The translations under genes and the position numbers were made by a program. Positions 37,353 to 47,268 of a stretch of 64,000 nucleotides of DNA are shown here, piece after piece (positions within the stretch are counted from its first letter, which is position 1; every line of letters begins with the position of its first letter). The stretch comes from Nigrospora sphaerica. Lineage: Eukaryota > Ascomycota > Sordariomycetes > Amphisphaeriales > Apiosporaceae. The notes under the pieces were generated by a model. The model saw only the letters and a program-made list of their open reading frames with translations, had not been told where the DNA came from and ran no database searches. The stretch is from assembly GCA_018287875.1 (NCBI GenBank), contig JAGVVL010000018.1, positions 2,534,501-2,598,500 on the forward strand, given 5' to 3'.

Positions 37353-39545
37353 GATGCCCTGATATCGAGAGGTCGACCTGGGAACAAAGGGCGGAATGGT
37401 GGGTGTCAGGGGGGATGATAGCGCGGCGCACTTCGCAAGCCAAGACGACCAGGGGACGCCAACTCGACTGACGACGCCTCGTTACCAGCACGGAGACCTC
37501 TCCAAGAGCGAGGCCAAGAATTCAGGGCAATTGGGGTGAAGCTTGGGTACTTGCGGCGGCGATACCGTCCGTTTGCGTGATTTTGCCGCTTCGTTACTTG
37601 CTTCGGAGGGGGGTGAGATGGTAGATGTCAGCAGACAGGCCAAGTCGGCGCTGACGAACTAGCAAACAAGTTCCGGAGAGAGGACGAGCTATCCAAAGGC
37701 AGCAAGCGCGGGTGGGGGAGCGAACGGTGCCTGAATGGCAGGTACAACCTTAGTCGGTAACGACTACAATGAAGGGATTAATGGTGATCGGAGTAGGAAG
37801 AAGGAGGGAAACTTGTCAGGGTCCAGTCCGGGAGGGAGTCATAGTATTTCACTATTCGCAGCATTAGATACCGCGAAGCCTCGCTTCCCCGGCGGTGCAG
37901 CGTGGGGCCTTCGAATCACGGCGAGCTCAATGAGGGATAGCGCTGGCTTGAGGACCGTGCCTGCCATTGGCTGGACCGGGGAGGGTGGGCTCGAACGGCT
38001 GAGCTCGAAACTCGCAACGGACGATTTCTGTTAAGCCCCCCAGGCCCCGCGAGCCGCAGTCAACCTCGCACGATGCCCGGACGGGACTGGAAACGGGGAG
38101 AATGGCCAATGGCGGTGCTGGAAACCGGGCCGGCGTGCCTGGCTGGCTGGGATAAACCGAGCCATTGTTGCTGGCTGCAGTAACAGCTCCAAGTACAGCT
38201 ACATGGGCCGCGCACGCCCCCTCCTCGGGTCCTGCATGTCACAGCACCATCCCCGGCGAGAGAAGAGAGGCTGGCATTGGCCAATCCTCGGGGTGACTCA
38301 ATGGCGACAATGGCCCACGATCGTCATTTAAGATCATATGTACTCCGCCGCAAAGGAAGCAAGAAAGGCTGGAGGCGCGTGCGGGGACGGATGGCCATGA
38401 CGAGCCGAAGACGAACTTATATCGAGTCAGACTGGACTCGTCCCCCGGATCGAAGAGGGCGCGTTCGGCGCACCCAGGAGGGTCAGGCGAAAGGCGGCCT
38501 CCGTGTCTAGTCTCGCACGCGATGGACTGAAATTGTCTTGGACGCCTATCAGCCCGCCAGTGACACGAATTGGCTCAGCCCTATCTATCATCAACGCTTG
38601 ACTCTGCCGGACCACTGTACAACCGAACCCAGACTCGCGTCCCCTGCGACTGCGGCCCTTAGCTGGATGGTCTTCGAATGGCACCCCGCCTTCTTCTCCG
38701 CAACGAAGCCTCGCCCGGACGGCAGGAGGAAAAAAAAAAAAAGGAAGGGAACCCAAAAGCCAAGCTCACGTCGCCAAGCAGGGCAGCCGAAAGGCAACTG
38801 GAAAGCAGGAGACGAGCCAAGCTGACGCAGAAGCCTCGCATCCGTAACACCCACCTCGAGCGAATGAGAGCGGATCACGCTCATGTACAATGACAGGCCG
38901 ACAGGGATGTCGGACCCGACATTCCCATTTCGAGTCGCCGGCGAGCTGACTCACACGCCCACCTGCCCACCCGCCAGCGCATAGGCGAACTGCCTCCCCC
39001 CATACGAGCGGCCATTCAAGCTGGCTTGCCCTGGGGGCTGGTAACCGACTAGCAATTCGGGGGCACCAAGTCCGAGTCTGTAGGTACAGCATGGACGAGA
39101 ACTGGAACCCGGGGAACGTGGGCCCCAATGTTGTCACTCATCTGCTCAGCCCTACTCCGACAACGACCAAGCCACTCACTAGCTCTCGTCCAGCGCTCAG
39201 TGGACGCCCTCCGCCAGGAACCGAGCGAGGGTCTTCGCACCCAAACTGACGACCGACCGGTAGATGCAATCTTCTGAACAGTTCAAGAAAAGAGGTCAAT
39301 TAGTTGTCCTGAGCGCCCTAGGAGCCGCACCCCAGAGCGGAGCAAAGGAAAACAGAACAGAAGGAGCTGGGTACCCGTATCGCGCGTAAAGGCGACCGAC
39401 CGGCCAATGTGTACGAACCACGAACCGCAACCCCCTCCAGTACATGGGTACCCCTCCAACACCCGACGCCTCGCTACCCTGCAGGCCCGCCGAAGCCAAT
39501 TCGAAAACCCATCCACGTCGAAAGTGCATCGCTCAATGCCCCATC
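37353..39545. other. Intergenic region
   Basis: Spacer between two minus-strand genes; it should hold the promoter of the 34959-37352 gene and the terminator of the upstream one. An A12 run lies at about 38730-38742. No coding region is supported. Confidence 0.55.
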
Positions 39546-41363
39546 TCAACCGACCGCAGCCACGGTATTTAAGCCTCCGGGCGATTGCCGGATTTCTCGA
39601 TGCGGACGAAGATGCCGGGGACCGGAATCTGGTTGAGAAACGGTGGCCCGGCGCAAAACGGCATTTCGCGTGGGGAGGCCTCCTTGAAAATACGGTACTG
39701 CTGACCACCACGTCTGGACGAGCCATGTGATGGCAAAGTTGCAGCAAATGAGAAAGAAAGAAAGCCAAGGCGTGGTCAGAGCCGTGGAGAGGGCACGGGC
39801 TACATATATGTTTGCTCCCGAAAAACACCGCAGCTCGAGAATGACCGTGGCCACCCCGGACGCCGCCAGTGTGCAGAAGATCTGCGGCATCTTCTTGGCC
39901 CAGCGGATGGGCGGATGCGATGCGTTACAGCACAGAAACCCCGAGCTCGCGCGTGGCCGTTGAGGCGCGTGAGCGGCCTGGGAGCTGTCTTTCGGGGTCG
40001 GCAGTGGCTGGCTTTTATTAGACGCCGGCAAGCCGCTCGGTGAACCGGCCGAGTCCTCATGTCCATGTCCGCTCGACTCGTCGCCGTCCTCGGCCGAGCG
40101 GGACTCTTTCTGGTATCCGCTGCAATGCTGGTGGCCGAAAGAACGTCCGATGCCGAATGCGTCCGATTGGGGGTAGGAACTCTCTTGGCTACCTGGCAGC
40201 ATCGTATTCCATGACGATGGGTCGAAGGAACCGTTTTCGGACTCGCCCGACTGGGTCAAGGCGGGCGTTGAGGCGACGGTCGATTCGACCAATGTGTGTC
40301 CATAGAGCCACCTCTTCCAAATGGCGCCCGTAGGCGAGCAGGCCTCGTCGAGGCACAGATATGGCTTGTCCCACCCCATTCGGAGGCGCCAGCACCGGAT
40401 GCATTCACACCATGATTCCGTCTGGCGAATGGGATGGTGTCTCGCCTTCCAGTGCTGGCTTAGCTCGTCGACGGGTCCTGTCCACGAACAGGTCTCCGAG
40501 TTGGCTACGAATTCACATTGCCAACGCCCTGTCTCCTCGGCAATCTCACTACCCACGGGGAAACCAGCGCCGAGCATGGCCATTCCGTCTTCCACGGAGT
40601 TGCCTAACATAGGGTTATATGCCATTGGCGTGGCCGGCGTGGTGAGGTCGCCTGGAAGCAGTGTGTGGGCATTGAATTGGGAAGCGTAGCGCTGGATGTC
40701 AGGCCGCGCATTGGGCGGCTGGGCGAAGCCAGATGACTCGCCCCAATCTGAGTCGGCGATATTGAGGGATATAGGCATGTAGGTCGGGGCCTCGTTGCTT
40801 CCCAGCCCGAAGAGGTCGGGCTCGGTGCGTCGTGGCGATGCCCTCACCCGAGAGCTGGCCCTCGAATGCGACCGAAGCGTGCCGCCAGACGGCGAGGACC
40901 CGTGGCTCGCTGCACAGGCCTCCTCGAGCCTCGAGAGGTCGTAACAGTCGCAGGCCACCTTTCGCGACCGGCACTCGGTGCAGACCAGCTTAAGGGCGCG
41001 CCGGAGAGCTGTTTTGAATCTTGTATTGGTGTTGAGAGGCCCACTTCGCCGGCCGCGCGGGCGGTGGTGCGGGTCTCCCGTCTCGATCGGTGTCTCTAAG
41101 GCCGCGGCCGTAGGTGAGGTACCGCCGCTGCTAGAACCCCGCGACATGGGCGTCGAGCGGTGCGTGGGCGGACGTAGCCATTGCTGGTGGATGTGCTGTT
41201 GTCTCACCACTTCGTCCCAGATCCGATTGTATATGATCTGTCTCTCTGGCGTGGGCTCGACGTCGATTTTCCTCTGGCTCCTGCGAGCCGCCACACTCGA
41301 GCCGTTGGGTCTCGCGGGCGGGCAGTGCTGCTGCTGCTCAAAGGCAGGGTGCAAGAGGTCCAT
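39546..41363 (-). CDS. Protein with partial zinc-cluster motif, Cys/His region and C-terminal membrane segments
   Basis: Single exon, 605 residues, start ATG 41363. After a charged N-terminus comes a basic motif KLVCTECRSRKVACDCYD (C128, C131, C138, C140), resembling the first half of a fungal zinc cluster. Around residue 285-345 a second Cys/His-rich segment occurs (WQCEF, CSWTG, HWKARHH, CECIRCW), which may bind zinc like a degenerate C2H2 finger. The centre is low-complexity. Near the C-terminus two hydrophobic stretches (IFCTLAASGVATVIL and LSFFLICCNFAITWLV) look like membrane helices. Its layout parallels the neighbour at 34959-37352. A tethered transcription regulator is an inference; an unrelated membrane protein remains possible. 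Confidence 0.78.
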   Translation of the reverse strand: MDLLHPAFEQQQHCPPARPNGSSVAARRSQRKIDVEPTPERQIIYNRIWDEVVRQQHIHQQWLRPPTHRSTPMSRGSSSGGTSPTAAALETPIETGDPHHRPRGRRSGPLNTNTRFKTALRRALKLVCTECRSRKVACDCYDLSRLEEACAASHGSSPSGGTLRSHSRASSRVRASPRRTEPDLFGLGSNEAPTYMPISLNIADSDWGESSGFAQPPNARPDIQRYASQFNAHTLLPGDLTTPATPMAYNPMLGNSVEDGMAMLGAGFPVGSEIAEETGRWQCEFVANSETCSWTGPVDELSQHWKARHHPIRQTESWCECIRCWRLRMGWDKPYLCLDEACSPTGAIWKRWLYGHTLVESTVASTPALTQSGESENGSFDPSSWNTMLPGSQESSYPQSDAFGIGRSFGHQHCSGYQKESRSAEDGDESSGHGHEDSAGSPSGLPASNKSQPLPTPKDSSQAAHAPQRPRASSGFLCCNASHPPIRWAKKMPQIFCTLAASGVATVILELRCFSGANIYVARALSTALTTPWLSFFLICCNFAITWLVQTWWSAVPYFQGGLPTRNAVLRRATVSQPDSGPRHLRPHREIRQSPGGLNTVAAVG

Positions 41364-41724
41364 GGCGGGCTGTCGAGGGCCTGCAGGGGCAAGAGTGGGA
41401 TCCCTAAGCTACGGCTGAAATCAACGGGCCGCCCAAAATCCTAAACCAAGTACGCAGCAAAGGCAGGACGAAGGCGAAAAACCAAGATGCCCCTCGTCAG
41501 AAACGAATTGTTTTTAGAAGAGAGAGCCTGAGACGCCAGGCCGGAGAGCTGAGAATACAAAACAAAGCCATGCCCCAGCGTTACCCCAGGCTGACAACCA
41601 GGCAGACTCGAAGGGAACTCGTGAGCAACTTGTGGTTGCCTTCTTTTCTTTGGCCGTGATCCCAGCTCAGCCCGAATTGGTTCGCGGGCAATCGACCACC
41701 GTCCCCACCGCTCAAGCCCACGTC

Positions 41725-42010
41725 ATGTCGGATTCAATTCCCAAGGCACCTTCGCGCAGCAGGAACAACGTCCTTGCCCGCCAGGTCTACCGCCTGGCCA
41801 GCGCACCTCTCCGCATCGTGCCGGCGAGAAGGGAAAGGTAAGTAATTGAGCTATTACTGTTGCCAGTGGAAGTTGGGTCGCCGAGCAGGTATAACCGTCA
41901 GCGCCCATCGGGAAAAGGGCGTCGCCATAATGAAGCGCCACACTTGGCTAAGGACGGCACGCCTTGACAGAGCGGTGTGGCAGGCAGCTGGGGTTGGGCG
42001 TGGGAGCTGA
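41725..42010 (+). CDS. Possible small two-exon basic protein
   Basis: Proposed exons 41725-41837 and 41902-42010, giving 73 residues. The ATG has a favourable context (cacgtcATGT). The first exon reads MSDSIPKAPSRSRNN, then VYRLASAPLRIVPARRE, and ends at a strong donor AG|GTAAGT in phase 2. The acceptor ACCGTCAG at 41901 restores an open frame to TGA at 42008-42010; a TATAAC-like branch point lies close by. The product would be strongly basic, with no recognised domain. It is divergent from the gene at 39546-41363. Other acceptors would change the C-terminus. It could also be a chance frame. Confidence 0.35.
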
Positions 42011-42475
42011 CGAAACGTCCACTGAAGGCCATTTCCCAAACCAAGAGCGTCTTGCGCTGGACAGCCGGACAGCATCGGTGGAAGGGGGCGGTGCTGCGCT
42101 GACCGTTGAAGACAAGGCCGCCGTGGTGACAGCGAATCCCGAGTCGTTATGTGCCCCGCCCCCCCCCTCCCCCCAATACCATTGGTGGCAGCCATTGTAC
42201 GTACTACGTCGAGGTATAGCCAGTCGTGTGCTCGTGTTTGGGACGCCTCTTGCTACGAGCATTACATTCATCCAAAAGTTTCTCGGGTATCCATCCCACC
42301 ATGTGATGCGGCTCTTCCATCATGCATTTCACCTTACCCCTAGAAGCCGACAGGTCGGTTGGCCTGGACGAAGCAGCCGCTGGGGCCAGTTGCAAGTCGT
42401 ACACCCCAATTCCGCCATAGCAATAAAACCCTGTGACTGCCCGACTTAAGTGGTACCCACGGCGCTGTTCTGGAG

Positions 42476-42616
42476 TTGGAAAGCTTCGCCAAAGCTTGCC
42501 CCCAATTGATATATAGATACTCGAAGGCTTCGCCTTCGAATTCCAAAAACGCACACACATAAGAGGGCATACGTAAGAGGGCACACGTAAGAGGGCATGT
42601 AAGCGAAGCTTTCCAA
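42476..42616. mobile_element. Small inverted-repeat element with hairpin and tandem repeats
   Basis: The 141-bp block is bounded by perfect 14-bp inverted repeats: TTGGAAAGCTTCGC (42476-42489) and its reverse complement (42603-42616). Inside are a short perfect hairpin, TCGAAGGC-TTC-GCCTTCGA (about 42521-42539), and nearly three copies of a 14-bp unit TAAGAGGGCAyACG (42560-42599). I see no clear target-site duplication. It could be a MITE-like element, a palindromic 3' element of the neighbouring gene, or a local rearrangement. It ends 25 bp past the stop of the Mte1-like gene. Confidence 0.5.
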
Positions 42617-42640
42617 AAGGCCGGTAGAGAAGCATATTAA

Positions 42641-45451
42641 TCATGCAGCCTTCTCTTGCGGCTTCGTAAACTCGAAAAGATCGTGGGCTTCCCTACTCCA
42701 GGGACCTCCCGTGGCTTTCGAGAACCCTGGCAGCTCAGGTTTTGACTCGCCGCCATTTCCAGCATGGTTGACACGCATACGATTGGGCTGCTGCCTGCCC
42801 AAAAGTGGTGGTTCTGCGGGGAGGATAGCCTCGGGCATTTTTCCAGCTGTGTCCGACGCCTTTGCCGCTTTCTTACCGCGGGTAGCCGGGTTGGCCAGCC
42901 TCGGAATGGGTTGTGCTCGGCACAACACCTGTGAAGCTGCAGCCTCAACATTGGTCAATGGTGCTTCCTGCAGAACCGCCGTGTGCTGCTGTTGGCCTGG
43001 ATGCGGCTCATCTGTATGGGTGACTGGGCGCGAGTATGGCTGGTCCCCCTTCCCTTTCGCTGGCGCCTTGGGCGTAGACACGTCATTCGAGGCTGCAGGA
43101 GCCGCGGCAATGCCACAATCACTCGCTGTTTCGCCCTTCGGTTCAATACACAGGATGTCGTCCGCCTTGGCCGTAGGAGGCATGTCGCACATATTGGGAG
43201 GCCCCTCTCGTGGCCTAGGTAGAGCACCGCGGAGACCGCGACGCCCAAGCCCATCTGCAGGTAATGCGCGTGTCGGTTTCACGCCGATCAATGAAACAGT
43301 ACCAGCCTCGTGTGCATGCGGCGTAGGTCGCTGACGGCTCGCACCGTTGGGTGATGCTGGCCGGTTGTTCTGCTCCTGGTAACCCGGGGTATCCGGTGGT
43401 GCATCCTCCATCGCCTTACTCTTCTGCTGCGCTTCTGTATCGTTATACCCTTGTACATTAGCGGTGGAAAAGCCGGCAGGCTTGTTCTCGTCGTCGTCGA
43501 AAGTGAGCCCGATCACCTCTTTACTGCGAATGCCCTTTCGTGATAGACGCACTAGTCGGGGCGGGGGTGCTTTCTTGGCGTTATCGGCCGTTGCTCCTGT
43601 CGAACTCGTCTTCTCCTTGGGAATGGGTGGCTCTTCGGGTTCCGGAGTCGCGATGCGCATATTAATGTGCGATTCACCCGAGTCTTGGTCCGCAGCCATA
43701 CGCGTTTTAATCCCAAGGTCACCCTTTTCCAAGACTTGCCTCGCTCCGGGTATCCGCCCTGTCGCCTGACCGACTATGCTCAGTACCCCAAACGGGTCAT
43801 CCGAGGAATAGCAGCGCTCGTCGGCGGAGACATCTCCAAAGGATTCGGCGTTCCACGAGCAGTTTTTGGATGCCTCTTTGCCAGGCTTCTCCGGACCTGT
43901 TGCTTTTCGAGTCCCCAGAATTGTTGGAGGTGCTTCGAGCAACGGCGCCTCAACCTCGTTGTCGAAACCAGTCCGGCGTGAGACGGTACTGGCAGAGTCT
44001 GGGTTATTGGAGTTTCGAGGCTTCTTCGGCACGCTCATCTCTGACATCATGAGCAGGCCACGCTTTTTTCTTGATTTGACTCGCAATTCAATGCGCGCCT
44101 CCGGTTTGCCAACAGTCTCCTCGGCATTTTGCAAAGATCCTGCCGGAGCAGCCACTGGTCCCTTTGAGGACCCCGACGACGTGGATGATTCATCAATGTT
44201 TAGACGGCGGCGGCCAGCGGATTGATCTTCTACAGTAGATATCCCCCTTGATTGCACAAGCTCCTCTGTACTTGAGCCCGCCGGCAGGCTCGCATCAAAC
44301 TGACGACCCAAAGTCTTGTTGTTGGGGGCTTCGCGACGAGACTCTTTTGGTTTGGGTTTGGGTTTGGACTGCAGCGAGAATCTGCCGATAGGACGGGCTT
44401 TTGCGCTGTTTTCTGCCGTGTGCCCAGTTTGCCTCGATGTGTCGCAGCTACCTTGAGAAGAAGCAAAGTCAATGGCGATGGGATCTTCTTGTGTGTTGCC
44501 ACGAACAAGTGGCGAGGGTTCTCGGGCTTTTTGCACCACGTGCGTTGGTTTGGGGATTTTCACAACGGGCCGAGGAATGATGGGTGATGCCGTACTCTCG
44601 GCTAGTGGTCTAGGTTTTGGGCGAGGAATATTCGAGTCTGAAGGGGTTTTTTGCTGCCCTCCCACCTCGCGATCTTCATCGTCAGGGCAAGAGGGCTTTG
44701 CAAATGACTTGCTTCCCAAGGTGTGCAGAGCCTTCCTGGGCTGATGGCGCACGGGAGCACTGCTCATGGGGACGGCCGATAGTGACAAGGTGGCACCAAA
44801 GAGATTTTGAGCGTACCCATTTTTGCTCGGGGGCTCGATATCTCTCCGGCGTCTCTTTGCCGGTCGAGGGCTCTCTCCATCGTGCGGGTCGGCCTGCTCG
44901 GCATTCGGGCGCCGGCGTTGCTCGTACGGCGATTCGGACGGGACCACAGCCCGGCCATAGTGACCGGTTGGGGTGCCAAACGCGTTGTGCATGGTGCGGC
45001 TGTTCAATTGCAGATGACCGGGAGGGGCATGAGGCGGTCGTGGTGCCGATCCCGGTGCCAAGGGCGAGGAATGGCGCGCGGCCGCGGCTGATTGCCTTTG
45101 CGCTTTCTCCTGGGCCCTCTTGTCAATGAGCTCAGAGAGGTCCTGTGTACGGCTCCCTACGCATTCGGCGGTTTGCACAATGACGCCCCCCCTTTCGAGC
45201 TCGAGCTCTTCACCCTCCTCGAAGTCATAGTCCTCACGCCAGTGGGTGTCGCCTACGAAGTTGCCCCTCTCATCGTAAACCATGACGCGCTTGTTGAAAG
45301 CATGATACTTGATGCGGCCGTCTTGCCAGCGCTTTTGTTTCTTTCGGAGGTCGCGACTGAAGAGGCAGACGAATTCCAGCACCGGTGCACTGCTCGACTG
45401 GCCAGGATTGGAAGCGGCCGAGCTTTGCACACGCTGCGACACCGCAGCCAT
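42641..45451 (-). CDS. DUF2439 (Mte1/ZGRF1 N-terminal-like) protein
   Basis: Single exon, 936 residues, start ATG 45451. Residues about 21-110 form a DUF2439-type domain (LEFVCLFSRDLRKKQKRWQD, KRVMVYDERGNFVGD, GEELELERGG). The rest is long, disordered and proline/serine/charge-rich, with a short conserved-looking motif near the end (GPWSREAHDLFEF). In yeast, Mte1 uses this type of N-terminal domain and works with the Mph1 helicase at D-loops, forks and telomeres; in animals the domain sits at the N-terminus of ZGRF1. The present protein has no helicase motifs, so it resembles Mte1 rather than ZGRF1. A recombination/repair role is inferred from the family. Confidence 0.8.
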   Translation of the reverse strand: MAAVSQRVQSSAASNPGQSSSAPVLEFVCLFSRDLRKKQKRWQDGRIKYHAFNKRVMVYDERGNFVGDTHWREDYDFEEGEELELERGGVIVQTAECVGSRTQDLSELIDKRAQEKAQRQSAAAARHSSPLAPGSAPRPPHAPPGHLQLNSRTMHNAFGTPTGHYGRAVVPSESPYEQRRRPNAEQADPHDGESPRPAKRRRRDIEPPSKNGYAQNLFGATLSLSAVPMSSAPVRHQPRKALHTLGSKSFAKPSCPDDEDREVGGQQKTPSDSNIPRPKPRPLAESTASPIIPRPVVKIPKPTHVVQKAREPSPLVRGNTQEDPIAIDFASSQGSCDTSRQTGHTAENSAKARPIGRFSLQSKPKPKPKESRREAPNNKTLGRQFDASLPAGSSTEELVQSRGISTVEDQSAGRRRLNIDESSTSSGSSKGPVAAPAGSLQNAEETVGKPEARIELRVKSRKKRGLLMMSEMSVPKKPRNSNNPDSASTVSRRTGFDNEVEAPLLEAPPTILGTRKATGPEKPGKEASKNCSWNAESFGDVSADERCYSSDDPFGVLSIVGQATGRIPGARQVLEKGDLGIKTRMAADQDSGESHINMRIATPEPEEPPIPKEKTSSTGATADNAKKAPPPRLVRLSRKGIRSKEVIGLTFDDDENKPAGFSTANVQGYNDTEAQQKSKAMEDAPPDTPGYQEQNNRPASPNGASRQRPTPHAHEAGTVSLIGVKPTRALPADGLGRRGLRGALPRPREGPPNMCDMPPTAKADDILCIEPKGETASDCGIAAAPAASNDVSTPKAPAKGKGDQPYSRPVTHTDEPHPGQQQHTAVLQEAPLTNVEAAASQVLCRAQPIPRLANPATRGKKAAKASDTAGKMPEAILPAEPPLLGRQQPNRMRVNHAGNGGESKPELPGFSKATGGPWSREAHDLFEFTKPQEKAA

Positions 45452-47268
45452 GGTGGGCGTGTTTGGTCGATTGGTGCGCTGTGCTTCAGCAACTGTGGCG
45501 CATCCTGTGAGCAGCGAGACGGGATCTCATAGGTTTTTTTGGGGGGGGTTGTTTGGGCGGCGTCGTGCTGTACACAGGGGCGTCTGCCTGTTCGCGAAAC
45601 GGATGGATATTGGGAAGGGCGTAGACGCGGTGTATGTTGGCGGCGTCATTAAAGTGCACTCGCGGTAGCGCGACGGTGACGCGCTAGCACGTGGTACCGC
45701 CAACCACATCGGCATGACCTTCGGATTTGACGCACCGCCACCAACCGCCACAGCAGGCAAGCACAGGTACCTAGGTACTCACTCACGGCGGCACTTCTGC
45801 ACTCTCAAAGATGGAGGCACTTGGTCATCCCTCTTCATAACCTCCGAAATACACGGGGGCGATTCATTCAACCCAGCACTTTGCGTGGTTTGGCCACGGG
45901 TTTCCCCTCCAGAAGCCCACTGCGTAGCGTGTGACCGTTGCCGGTTTCCGAGATGGGCCCTGACTCTTGTCACTGTCCACCCATGTCACGAGACATGAAA
46001 GTCTCGCCCCGCCAAGCATCCATCCATCCATCCACCGTCCACCATTCATCCCCCCGTCAAGTCTTCTCCCTCCCGGATCCGAGGACTCCGTGCAGACTCT
46101 TGGATAATTATGGTTGCTGCTGCTAAGCACTGCCGTCTCAAATCCAGCTCTTCTACGTGCCCCCAACGTCTTTGACCCTCTACGGCCCGGTTTCGTTTTT
46201 GTCGCCAAGTACGGCATAACCACCGGGTTGCTGGCGATAACGGGGGACGTGCTACGTCACGGAGCAGGCTGTGGTACGGAGTACTATACACGGAATTTGG
46301 GGTCTGAAGAATACGAGAACCCTCCGTCCGCGGCGGCCCCTTGGTTGGACAGCAACGGTCGTGTTCACTCTGGGGTCTGAAGTTGGAGGCATTCGCCCTG
46401 TTTGCTGCCGTGCCGTGTAAGTCGTCGCCTCGCTCGTGATCGGAACAAGTTAGTGTATTATTGGCAGCAAGACCCAGGCCGGCCACTGCTGCCTACTAGA
46501 CGGCACCACCATTGAAGGCACGAACGAAGGAATGGACGAATGCAATTAATTACACTTGATGCTTTACTAAAGCAACTTACTTGTTGAAGAGGGAGCCAGG
46601 CGGGCACACAGATACGGAGCACTCTGCCTCCAGCTCTACCATGTAGGAGAGGGACGCAGTCAGGGCTGCTTGGCTAGCGTCTGCTTCCTTTCTCGTGCCC
46701 ATCTTTCCCCCTTTCGCATGCGGCCTTGCCTCGACTTTCGTTCTCATGGCGTGTTGACGCCCAAGGGCCAAAAAGGGAGTCGACCTGCCGTTTTGCCCGT
46801 CAATCGTCAGTCACATCGATCGACCACCCCCGGCCTATTCCTTCCCACCATTCGTCTGCTTCCTTGCTCTGCGCGCGCCCCTCCGACAGCCACATTTGCA
46901 TCCATCTGCCCCTGTCGCATCCGTACGGGGCCTCGCAAGACCGCTCCTCCTTGCTCCGGTAGCCGTCGTCTGCTCCCTGCTGGGGGATAATTATATACCG
47001 ACGCCCGCGCTCTACCTCCTCTGTTTCCTATTTACTCGCCTCCCCGACTATCTTCCCGGGCCCGCGATCCAGCATCGACATCTGCGTGCTACTGCCCGGC
47101 GCAAAATACGGCGTATGCTGGCCCAGGTACAGCCGCTGCTACTCCGCCGTCGGCAAAGCCGTACGCGTAATACCCTCTGCCGCTTGCCCGACTTGCAGTG
47201 ACCTTCCCCGCCACCCACAATTCCTTCCCCCCACCACCCTGAGCGACCGGACCGACCCATTGGCGACG
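45452..47268. promoter_or_regulatory. Shared upstream region of two divergent genes
   Basis: The Mte1-like gene (-) and the BAR-SH3 gene (+) diverge from this 1.8-kb region, so both promoters should lie here. A perfect 12-bp palindrome GTACCTAGGTAC is at 45767-45778, a CATC repeat at about 46017-46032, and a TATA-like TTATATA at about 46991-46997, some 270 bp before the + strand ATG. The last 500 bp are CT-rich, like a fungal leader. No coding region is supported. Confidence 0.5.
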
